From NCBI RefSeq assembly GCF_022180385.2, contig NZ_BQME02000002.1, positions 806,001 through 870,000 on the forward strand: 64,000 nt of DNA, in the 5' to 3' direction. How positions within the stretch are numbered: the first letter of the stretch is position 1; each line of letters starts with the position of its first letter. This stretch comes from Paenibacillus sp. L3-i20. Lineage in GTDB: Bacteria > Bacillota > Bacilli > Paenibacillales > Paenibacillaceae. Position numbers and translations under genes: made by a program. Below, piece after piece: positions 45,291 to 52,813 of the stretch. The notes beneath the pieces are model-generated. The model had not been told where the DNA came from and did not search any database. It saw nothing but the letters and a program-made list of their open reading frames with translations.

Positions 45291-45857
45291 ATGAAACTAG
45301 ATTTTACTCTGGATACATATGGAACGTGTGTAGGTCAATTGAGAGATGAACTGCTGCCGTTACAGGAATTAGCAAATACATGGCAGTTTCCTTATGATAT
45401 CTTTTTTGTATTGCGTGTTTTACCTGAAAGTATTGATCGAAAAACATCCAGACGTTTTGATAGCAGGGATCATACCCTCGAACTAGATATCAGCATAAGT
45501 TATGAGCAGTATCAACGGATGTCGAAACATGAGCAACGTGAGGCATTAGGTATTTATCTATATAACTATCTATCAGAGTCCGTTTCTAAATATAATAAGC
45601 ATGCAAATAAGGAAATCCAAAATCAACTACTAGACCTAGTAAAAAAGTGGATGTTAGAAAATAATTGGTTGGATGGCAAGATCGATAGAGCAAGGAATCT
45701 GCTTGTACAAAATATAGGAAATTATGAGGTCAGCCAACAATTGCAACTGCCATTAGAAGAAATTGAGTATATTCTTCTCCGCATGAATGACTATGAGCCG
45801 ACTGACGTACATCCTGACAACATTGTAGTAGGAAAAGCGCCGCCATATCATTTGTAG
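45291..45857 (+). CDS. Immunity-like protein, possibly Imm44 type
   Basis: A 188-residue soluble protein from ATG 45291 (AAGGGAGATATAC site). The middle section, SRRFDSRDHTLELDISISYE and REALGIYLYNYLSESVSKY, is like the Imm44-type immunity pattern of a beta strand pair followed by a helix ending in a SVE-like stretch. It is also like a general unknown family; the match is by memory only. It follows the SMI1/KNR4 gene by 37 bp on the same strand and is likely co-transcribed. Confidence 0.6.
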   Translation: MKLDFTLDTYGTCVGQLRDELLPLQELANTWQFPYDIFFVLRVLPESIDRKTSRRFDSRDHTLELDISISYEQYQRMSKHEQREALGIYLYNYLSESVSKYNKHANKEIQNQLLDLVKKWMLENNWLDGKIDRARNLLVQNIGNYEVSQQLQLPLEEIEYILLRMNDYEPTDVHPDNIVVGKAPPYHL

Positions 45858-46007
45858 AAGGCAGAAGAGACATCCAAAACTTACAATAAACCTATGTATA
45901 GGGAGAGAGGATCGAACTTATGTATGAGAGTTTGGCAGAAAAACTGAAAACGACTTCCAATTAATGATGAGTAGATTGGAAGCTACGTGCTGACTGAATC
46001 GATTAAA

Positions 46008-46076
46008 GCTCTTTACCTAAAAGAATAACGCCGAGCCGGAATCGGTGGAGCACTGTGCAAGTCCCTCCTCACTGTA
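46008..46076 (+). pseudogene. GNAT acetyltransferase scrap
   Basis: A short frame reads ALYLKE, a stop, then RRAGIGGALCKSLL. This resembles the acetyl-CoA loop of GNAT enzymes (LYVxxxYRRxGIGxxLL). No other part of the enzyme is visible in the 266 bp between the flanking genes. Confidence 0.4.
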
Positions 46077-46123
46077 AAATGCTGCGAAGAAGGAGAGACT
46101 TCGCTACAAAATCTACCCCTAGG

Positions 46124-47599
46124 CTAGTTATTAGTATTCCAGCGAACGGAAAAAAGCACACCCTCCCCGGTATTGGACAAGCTGTATTCCGACTGATGGA
46201 TATTTAGTATGGTATTGACGATATACAGCCCTAGCCCGCTGCCTCCGGTCCTGCGGCTTCGGGATTTCTCAATGCGGTAGAATGGCTTGAACAGCTTGGG
46301 AATTTCGTTTGGTTCTATAAATGCCCCAGTGTTCAACACGCTTAAGCACACATGTCCCGCATCTGCATACAGGGCGATACGGATTTGCTCGCCGCTCCGC
46401 GTATAGTGGACAGCATTGCTCATTACATTGGAGATGGCCTTGGACAGCAGACGTTTATCTCCTGTTACCCATTGGTCGGATGCGAGATTGGACTCCAGCC
46501 TAATGCCATTCAACTCGCATATGTACTGAATCTGCTCAGCTGCTTCCTGAATGAGCGCAGACACGTTCACAGCGGCCATACTTGGCTGGAAGCGATGGTT
46601 CTCCAATCGCGAAATATCGAGAATTTCGTAAACTAGCTTTTCCATCTCTTTCAAAATGTGCTGGGATTGCGCCAGATATTTGTCTCGATTCGAGTATGGT
46701 CCGACATTGTGCAGCATCGCCTCAAGCTGTCCTGATACGGCCGTGATAGGCGTTTTTAACTCATGGGAGATCATGTCCATAAATTCCCGCCGCAAGGCCT
46801 CATCTTCCTCTTTCCGCTGAATATCATCTTTCAGCTGCATATTGGCCTCAGTAAGTTCCTGCATAGCTTGCTGCAAATTCATGGAAAGATCGTTCAGAGA
46901 ACGAGATATATCGCCAATTTCATCACGGGAATCATGGCGGGATCGTTCAGAGAAATCCAGTTGGGCCAGACGCTTAGCTACTTGGCTAATGCCGATCAGC
47001 GGCCGGGCGATTAGGCGCGTGTACACAAGCGCCCCCAGTATAGCTATCACCAGAATGATAAGCGCCATATACGGGAGGAGCCGCAGGAGCATTCGCGCCG
47101 CTTCATCAATCGGCTGCAGGGAAGCCAGCACAGACAACGTATAACCACGAGATTCGTATCCGGGCAAGGGTAGATTCGTATAGGAAATCATCTCCGGCTC
47201 CGCAGGCAAGTGAGTACTCAGATTGTCCGGATCAGAAATGATGATTGTAGAATCAGTGCCTTCCTTTTCCGTAGTCGTAACCGATTCCTGAAGCGGAAGT
47301 GAATGACCTTGTGTAATAAAGGGAGCATAAACCGATTTTCCCGAGCTATCTTGCACGAATAGCAAGGCATTGTAACGTATGGAGAAGTCATCCAGCGACT
47401 GGACAGCTGCTGTCCAGTCTTCTTGCGGCAAGGTTTTCAGCAAGCGAGTAATACCCTGATTCAAGTCGGCGGATTTGTTCTGGAAATAGAAGGAAGGCAA
47501 AATAAAATACAAGGTTACATACAACAATAGCGCAAAAGCAACTAGGACGAGACTAGTTAGCACAAAAATTTTAAAAGCTATGCTTCTGTACTTGCTCAT
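46124..47599 (-). CDS. Sensor histidine kinase with HAMP domain
   Basis: A 491-residue membrane kinase. Two membrane segments (about 10-32 and 170-190) enclose an extracellular sensor of about 135 residues. Then come HAMP (ARPLIGISQVAKRLAQLDFS), a coiled coil, HisKA (EFMDMISHELKTPITAVSGQ) and HATPase (SNVMSNAVHYTRSGEQI, KSRSRRTGGSGLGLYIVN). It overlaps the response regulator by four bases (ATGA), so the two are translated together. It is divergent from the ABC operon at 48426, which it probably controls. The sensor has no named family; the ligand could be the substrate bound by the solute-binding protein. Confidence 0.92.
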   Translation of the reverse strand: MSKYRSIAFKIFVLTSLVLVAFALLLYVTLYFILPSFYFQNKSADLNQGITRLLKTLPQEDWTAAVQSLDDFSIRYNALLFVQDSSGKSVYAPFITQGHSLPLQESVTTTEKEGTDSTIIISDPDNLSTHLPAEPEMISYTNLPLPGYESRGYTLSVLASLQPIDEAARMLLRLLPYMALIILVIAILGALVYTRLIARPLIGISQVAKRLAQLDFSERSRHDSRDEIGDISRSLNDLSMNLQQAMQELTEANMQLKDDIQRKEEDEALRREFMDMISHELKTPITAVSGQLEAMLHNVGPYSNRDKYLAQSQHILKEMEKLVYEILDISRLENHRFQPSMAAVNVSALIQEAAEQIQYICELNGIRLESNLASDQWVTGDKRLLSKAISNVMSNAVHYTRSGEQIRIALYADAGHVCLSVLNTGAFIEPNEIPKLFKPFYRIEKSRSRRTGGSGLGLYIVNTILNIHQSEYSLSNTGEGVLFSVRWNTNN

Positions 47600-48267
47600 G
47601 CCAGCCGTCCTTCCATCAAATAGCCGATGCCTTTAATCGTTTCAATGCATGTGATCCCCATTTTTTTACGAATGTTTTTGATATGAGCGTCGACCAGTCG
47701 CGTATCGCCGAAAAAGTCGTATCCCCATACGCGATCAAGAATCATCTCCCGGGTAATCGTTCTCCCTGCATTTTCAATCAGATAGGCAACAATTGAGAAC
47801 TCCCGAACGGTTAAATCAACATGAGCATCATCTACAAATGCTTTGTAGCTGTCGCAGTCCAGTCGAATGCGTCCGTAAAGCACTTCCCTCGGTTTCGATT
47901 CCGGGAGGGATCTTCGCAAGACCGCCTCGACCCGCTTGACAAGCACATTGAAAGAGAACGGCTTGGCAATATAATCATCGGCCAGAAGCTCAAAGGCCTG
48001 CAATTGATCCTTCTCCTCACTTAGAGCGGTCATCATAATAATCGGCGTCCGGCTCTTGTTGCGAATCATTCGGCAGATGGAGTATCCATCCATATTCGGC
48101 AACATAACATCCAAAAGCACAAGATCGAATGTCCCCTCGGCAAACTTTCGGTATCCCTCTGCTCCGTCACTGGCAACGTCCACATGGTACCCCTGCACTT
48201 TCAAATATTCCGCGATCAACTCTTGAATATAGTGGTCGTCTTCAACAATCAATATGGATTCAGACAT
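47596..48267 (-). CDS. OmpR/PhoB-family response regulator
   Basis: A 223-residue regulator. The receiver has acidic residues in ILIVEDDHYI, phospho-Asp in DLVLLDVMLPNMDGY, Thr in IIMMTALSEE and Lys in DYIAKPFS. The winged-helix output reads VDLTVREFSIVAYLIENAGR and DTRLVDAHIKNIRKKMG. It acts as a DNA-binding dimer after phosphorylation by the kinase encoded downstream. Its likely site is the 10-bp inverted repeat at 48356-48390 in the divergent promoter. Confidence 0.93.
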   Translation of the reverse strand: MSESILIVEDDHYIQELIAEYLKVQGYHVDVASDGAEGYRKFAEGTFDLVLLDVMLPNMDGYSICRMIRNKSRTPIIMMTALSEEKDQLQAFELLADDYIAKPFSFNVLVKRVEAVLRRSLPESKPREVLYGRIRLDCDSYKAFVDDAHVDLTVREFSIVAYLIENAGRTITREMILDRVWGYDFFGDTRLVDAHIKNIRKKMGITCIETIKGIGYLMEGRLA

Positions 48268-48355
48268 AAGACACCTTCTTTAATTGGCGATTTTTTTCGA
48301 TCATACCACATTGATATGAATTTTATATGAAAATAGAGCCGACCAACCATCTTCT

Positions 48356-48390
48356 TGTGAAATTCAAACGGTTTTCATACGAATTTCACA
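48356..48390. promoter_or_regulatory. 10-bp inverted repeat between the two-component and ABC operons
   Basis: TGTGAAATTC (48356-48365) and its exact inverse GAATTTCACA (48381-48390) are separated by 15 bp. TATGAT at 48400-48405 is a plausible -10 element for the ABC operon, without a canonical -35, as expected for an activated promoter. The response regulator encoded beside it is the natural candidate to bind. Confidence 0.65.
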
Positions 48391-48425
48391 TTGCCGCCGT
48401 ATGATGGGTTCCGAGGAGGGAGCTC

Positions 48426-49304
48426 ATGAGAAAGATTTTGAAAATGAGATTTTATCGCGATACGAACATCGCCTTGTTATTTCTGTTACCTAGTCTGGCG
48501 GGATTTGCCCTATTCTATTTGCTGCCGTTTGGCGCCGGGTTTTATTATTCCCTGATGGACAGTCCCACGCAAGGCTCGTTTGTCGGCTTGGCGAACTACA
48601 GGGAACTGTTACAGAGCACATCTTTCCGACTTGCTGCACAGAACACCGGGCTGTTCACCCTAATGGGTGTACCGCTAGTGATGACGATCTCGCTGGCGCT
48701 TGCGCTGATGCTCAATCGAGCATTGCCGCTGCGCAATTGGCTCAGGGCCGCATATGTTATGCCGCTTGTAGTGCCAGTGGCTTCGATTGTTCTATTATGG
48801 CAATTGTTGTTCGATAACTCTGGTGCAGTCAATTCGATCTGGACGCTATGGGGAAGATCAGACGTAGACTGGATGAACACGCCTTGGGCACGTGTTGTTG
48901 TGCTACTGGTCTATTTGTGGAAGACGATTGGCTATAACATGATTTTGTTTCTGGCCGGATTGCAGAACATTCCGAAGGACTACTACGAAGCGGCTGGTTT
49001 GGATGGCGCCGGGCCGTTCCGGAAATTTTGGTCTATTACACTGGTTTGTCTGACACCAACAACATTTTTTGTTGCGATCATGTCGATCATCAGTTCATTT
49101 AAGGTGTTTCGGGAGACGTACCTGATTGCGGGAGATTATCCGCATGAAAGCATCTATTTTCTCCAGCATTACATGAATAACATGTTCCAGGCTTTGGATT
49201 ACCAGAAGCTTACCTCCGCATCCTTTCTGATGGCTGCGGCGATTATCCTTGTGGTGATGATCCTGTTCCGTTTCGAACGGAAATTTCATGAAAGCGTGTC
49301 GTAA
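48426..49304 (+). CDS. ABC sugar-type permease (MalF-like)
   Basis: A 292-residue permease with about six membrane segments. The EAA loop near residue 190 reads YYEAAGLDGAGPFRKFWSIT, the site where the ATPase docks. It pairs with the next permease. The start follows GGAGGGAGCTC. Its TAA overlaps the ATG of the upstream-most frame of the next gene, showing translational coupling. No ATPase gene is present, as is common for carbohydrate uptake systems that share an MsmX/MsiK-type ATPase. Confidence 0.93.
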   Translation: MRKILKMRFYRDTNIALLFLLPSLAGFALFYLLPFGAGFYYSLMDSPTQGSFVGLANYRELLQSTSFRLAAQNTGLFTLMGVPLVMTISLALALMLNRALPLRNWLRAAYVMPLVVPVASIVLLWQLLFDNSGAVNSIWTLWGRSDVDWMNTPWARVVVLLVYLWKTIGYNMILFLAGLQNIPKDYYEAAGLDGAGPFRKFWSITLVCLTPTTFFVAIMSIISSFKVFRETYLIAGDYPHESIYFLQHYMNNMFQALDYQKLTSASFLMAAAIILVVMILFRFERKFHESVS

Positions 49305-49315
49305 TGGAGGTTCGC

Positions 49316-50164
49316 ATGAAGGAAACATTGAAAATAGGCGCGCGCTTCTCCGTTCTACTCATCCTGGCATTGATCATGCTGTTTCCACTTGTGCTTACAG
49401 TCAGTAATTCCTTTATGACAGAAGCCGAAACCCGGTTTAATTACAGCATGAAAGAAACAGATGTCGGTTATGTCAATCTGAAGTGGATACCCGACCGAGT
49501 CAGTCTGGAGCAGTACAAGGCACTGTTGTTTGAACGCATGCAGTTTTTGATCATGTTCTGGAATTCTTTGCTGCTGGTGGTGCCAATTGTGGCAGGTCAA
49601 GTCGTCGTGGCGGCTATGGCATCATTCGGGCTGTCGCAATTTCGATTTCGCGGCAGAGAAACGTTATTTTTCCTTTACATAATAACGATGCTGATGCCTT
49701 TTCAAGTGACGTTGGTACCGAATTATTTGGCTATGGATTGGCTTGGTCTACTGGACAGCCGTGCGGCGATTATTCTTCCGGGCATCTTCTCGGCCTTCGG
49801 AGTCTTCTTGCTCCGGCAGTTCATGATAGGCATTCCCAGTACCTATGTGGAGGCCGCAAAAATTGATGGTGCCGGCTACGTGACGATCTTCGTGCAGATC
49901 ATTATCCCCATGTCGCGTCCCGGCATTGCTGCCCTGGTCATTCTAGCGTTCGTTGATTATTGGAATATGGTGGAGCAGCCGCTGATCTTTCTGCATGATG
50001 CGTTTAAGCAACCGTTGTCCATCTATTTGTCCCGAATTAATGAAGGGGAGCTGGGGCTGGCCTTTGCGGCAGCCGTGTTATATATGCTCCCGATGGTGTT
50101 CGTGTTCTTGTATGCAGAGAATGATTTAATTGAAGGCATTCAATTATCGGGTGTGAAAGGGTAG
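49316..50164 (+). CDS. ABC sugar-type permease (MalG-like)
   Basis: A 282-residue permease from ATG 49316 (GGAGG six bases upstream); a start at 49304 is possible. About six membrane segments; EAA loop YVEAAKIDGAGYVTIFVQII. The N-terminus and the FSAFGVFLLRQFMIGIP segment are standard for the MalG group. It forms a heterodimer with the previous permease. The adaptor gene starts 13 bp downstream, so one operon is certain on spacing grounds. Confidence 0.93.
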   Translation: MKETLKIGARFSVLLILALIMLFPLVLTVSNSFMTEAETRFNYSMKETDVGYVNLKWIPDRVSLEQYKALLFERMQFLIMFWNSLLLVVPIVAGQVVVAAMASFGLSQFRFRGRETLFFLYIITMLMPFQVTLVPNYLAMDWLGLLDSRAAIILPGIFSAFGVFLLRQFMIGIPSTYVEAAKIDGAGYVTIFVQIIIPMSRPGIAALVILAFVDYWNMVEQPLIFLHDAFKQPLSIYLSRINEGELGLAFAAAVLYMLPMVFVFLYAENDLIEGIQLSGVKG

Positions 50165-50177
50165 AAAGGCAGGTTAA

Positions 50178-51290
50178 ATGATGGAAACCGGAAATGTACT
50201 ACGTGACAGGCGCAAACGAAACATTGGCATCGCTGCAGCACTGTTCTTTGGACTAATGCTGCTTGTGACCTTCTTCTCCAACACTTACCAGGAGTTGACG
50301 TATCCGAAAGTGCAGACTGTGACGGCGGTGAATCAGCAGTTGAACTATGTGATCAAAGGCGAAGGCACACTGACGCCGAGAGAGATCAAATCGGTATACG
50401 ACAACTCCGGTTGGAAGGTGACGCTAATTGAAGCGGAGGTGGGGGATGAAGTCAAGAAAGGGCAAAGGCTGTTGACACTTGATGTAACCGAGGCCCGCAA
50501 CGCTCTGTTTGATGAAGAGGCGCTGTACAAGTTGAAACAGCAGCGGCTCGAGGGGTTGCAGACGGCGTATAAAGAGGTCAGCCACGATCAGTCGTCGGAA
50601 AAGAATCTGCTTCAATCTCGATCGGAGATGGAAAGTCTGAAGTTGGAAATGCAAATTCAGGAGCGAAAGCTGAGTGGAATGCGGGAAGCCTTGAGCAAGC
50701 AAGAATTTGTAGTTGCACCGCTGGACGGAATTGTGACTGAGGTGAATGCCTCCATTGGAATACCTTCTGCTGCGGGGAAGCCTGCCGTCCAAATTGCGGA
50801 TCAGAGCCAGGGTCTTCAATGGAAGATGGAGGTTGCGACTGAACTGGTTCGCGGACTGAAGGTTGGCGAGGAAGTTAAGCTCTATGTGAATTGGAATCGG
50901 GGAGATGTGATTCGAGCTACCTTGGCCGAAATTAAGGATGCGGAAGCAACTGCGAGTGCAAAAGCCGGGAAGCAGCTTTTCTTTCATGTTACCTCTACGG
51001 AGCTGAAGGGGGGTGAAGCCGTTGGCATTAATTGGGAGCGGAAGCACGGACAAATAATGGCGACAGTGCCGAAAAAAGTCGTACATAACGATGCACAAGG
51101 CCATTTTGTATACATCATGGAAGAACGGAAGGGGCCGCTTGGCAATCAATTTACGATTCGGAAACGTTATGTCACGCTTGGAGAAGCGGATGAACGGAAT
51201 CAGGCGATACTGGGCGGATTGGATAATGATGTCAAGATTGTGACGGAAAGCAGCGAGCCTGTGAATGAAGGCGATAAAGTCAGAATTTAG
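50178..51290 (+). CDS. HlyD/RND-type membrane fusion protein
   Basis: A 370-residue protein with one N-terminal membrane segment (IGIAAALFFGLMLLVTFF). A lipoyl-like half-motif (LIEAEVGDEVKKGQRLLTLD), a coiled-coil hairpin of about 75 residues (ALYKLKQQRLEGLQ to MREALSKQEF), a second lipoyl half (VVAPLDGIVTEVNASIGIPS) and a barrel follow. This is the architecture of efflux adaptors that bridge an inner-membrane pump and the envelope. Its place between importer permeases and their binding protein is unusual: no efflux pump is encoded here. It may be an adaptor for the ABC complex or a sensor part. Confidence 0.85.
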   Translation: MMETGNVLRDRRKRNIGIAAALFFGLMLLVTFFSNTYQELTYPKVQTVTAVNQQLNYVIKGEGTLTPREIKSVYDNSGWKVTLIEAEVGDEVKKGQRLLTLDVTEARNALFDEEALYKLKQQRLEGLQTAYKEVSHDQSSEKNLLQSRSEMESLKLEMQIQERKLSGMREALSKQEFVVAPLDGIVTEVNASIGIPSAAGKPAVQIADQSQGLQWKMEVATELVRGLKVGEEVKLYVNWNRGDVIRATLAEIKDAEATASAKAGKQLFFHVTSTELKGGEAVGINWERKHGQIMATVPKKVVHNDAQGHFVYIMEERKGPLGNQFTIRKRYVTLGEADERNQAILGGLDNDVKIVTESSEPVNEGDKVRI

Positions 51291-51317
51291 GTTGAAGAAC
51301 AGAGAGGAGTTTGTGAG

Positions 51318-52685
51318 ATGAGAAGATGGACTTGGGGAATTGTATTGCTTGTGCTTGTTGTCGCAACAACGGCTTGCTCTAGCTTGAATGAGAAGAATAA
51401 GGGTGGTGAGAAAAATCCATCAGGCGGATCGACCGGGGGGAAAAAGGTCGTGACGATGGCAATTGTACAGAAGGACCCTGCTGGGTGGATTGATCAAGCC
51501 GAGGCGGCTTACGAAAGCAAGAATCCAAATGTAGATATCGTCATCAAGGAGTATATAGCGCTGCCTGAGGTCTTCACGGGTGGTACTTTAGGCGAATACA
51601 ATCCGGCTGACCTGGAGAAGTTTCGGAATGCGATGAACACCGACCTCATGTCCGGCAAGGGAGCCGACATTGTCTCTGTCAGTGAACTGAATTATGAGCA
51701 ATATGCGGACAAGGGAGTGCTGGCCGACCTTGGAGCTCTGATGGAGAAGGACTCGGAATTCGATCCCGCGAGCTTGTTTGGCAATGTCATGGATGCAGCC
51801 AACAATGGGGGCAAGAAGGTGGTCGCACCGATCATGTTTGGCATTCAAACTGTGACGAGCGCGCTGCAGTCGGAGCAGTTGAAGGTGGATGACACGAGCT
51901 GGAAGTGGAGTGATCTGCTAAATCAGGGGGCGGAGCTCGCAAAGGATTTGCCAGGCGAATTGGAAATTATGGGTAACGTTGCACCCACGGCGCTGCTACG
52001 CAAGATCGTGACGTCTGACTACGATTATTACATCAACCAAGATAAGAAAACGGCCAACTTTGATTCCGGGGAATTTGCCGGTCTCCTCAATCAGTTGAAG
52101 GAAATGTACGGTGCGGGAATGCTGTCCGACAATCTTGAGAAGGCCTTTGAAGACCGAGATATTTTTCGCGATGATGTGTTCCATACTCCCATGCAGGCGC
52201 TGGATGCGCTGATGTCTAAGCGGCAAATTTGGAATCAGCCCGTGAGCGGCAAGCATGCGGGATTGCGCTTCTCATCTGAAATGATTCTGGCGATCAACGC
52301 CAAATCGAAGGTAGCCGAAGAAGCCTGGAAATTTATGAGCTATTTGCTGTCGGAAGAGGCGCAGTCCAATCCGGCCATGTTTATGATGTTCCCGATGAAT
52401 AAAGCTTCCGTCGCCGTGAAGCTGAAGGAGGCCTCATTGGGAGGGGGGAATTCCGGTACCACGGATGGATCGAGCGACAAAGCGAAGCTACCTGCAGAAG
52501 CTACGGCACAAGATGTGGAACGACTGATGGCCTACATCGGGCAACCTGGGTATTTCCATGGAAGCGATCCAAGGTTGCTGGACATCGTGGAAACCGAAAC
52601 GGCCGCATTCTTCGCAGGAGAAAAAACAGCGGAAACTGTAGTGAAGCTGATTCAGAGTCGGGTCACAACCTATTTGAACGAGTAA
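51318..52685 (+). CDS. Extracellular solute-binding lipoprotein (family 1)
   Basis: A 455-residue lipoprotein (VATTAC, Cys 20) with a Ser/Gly linker and a two-lobe solute-binding fold (VTMAIVQKDPAGWIDQAEAA, GADIVSVSELNYEQYADKG, EEAWKFMSYLLSEEAQSNP). The 27-bp gap from the adaptor and an AGAGAGGAG site place it last in the operon. Family 1 binding proteins take up oligosaccharides or related compounds; the ligand cannot be read from the sequence. No sugar hydrolase is linked, so the substrate may not be a carbon source. Confidence 0.9.
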   Translation: MRRWTWGIVLLVLVVATTACSSLNEKNKGGEKNPSGGSTGGKKVVTMAIVQKDPAGWIDQAEAAYESKNPNVDIVIKEYIALPEVFTGGTLGEYNPADLEKFRNAMNTDLMSGKGADIVSVSELNYEQYADKGVLADLGALMEKDSEFDPASLFGNVMDAANNGGKKVVAPIMFGIQTVTSALQSEQLKVDDTSWKWSDLLNQGAELAKDLPGELEIMGNVAPTALLRKIVTSDYDYYINQDKKTANFDSGEFAGLLNQLKEMYGAGMLSDNLEKAFEDRDIFRDDVFHTPMQALDALMSKRQIWNQPVSGKHAGLRFSSEMILAINAKSKVAEEAWKFMSYLLSEEAQSNPAMFMMFPMNKASVAVKLKEASLGGGNSGTTDGSSDKAKLPAEATAQDVERLMAYIGQPGYFHGSDPRLLDIVETETAAFFAGEKTAETVVKLIQSRVTTYLNE

Positions 52686-52813
52686 CAGCAACCGGATCAT
52701 CAGTCAAAGCTTGTTCGTGAGTTTATTTGCAGAACAGGCTTTGTTTCTGGATTATAGAAGATACAGTAAGTCTATTCGAATATTGATGCAAAAAAAAAGG
52801 AGGATTATGAGAT

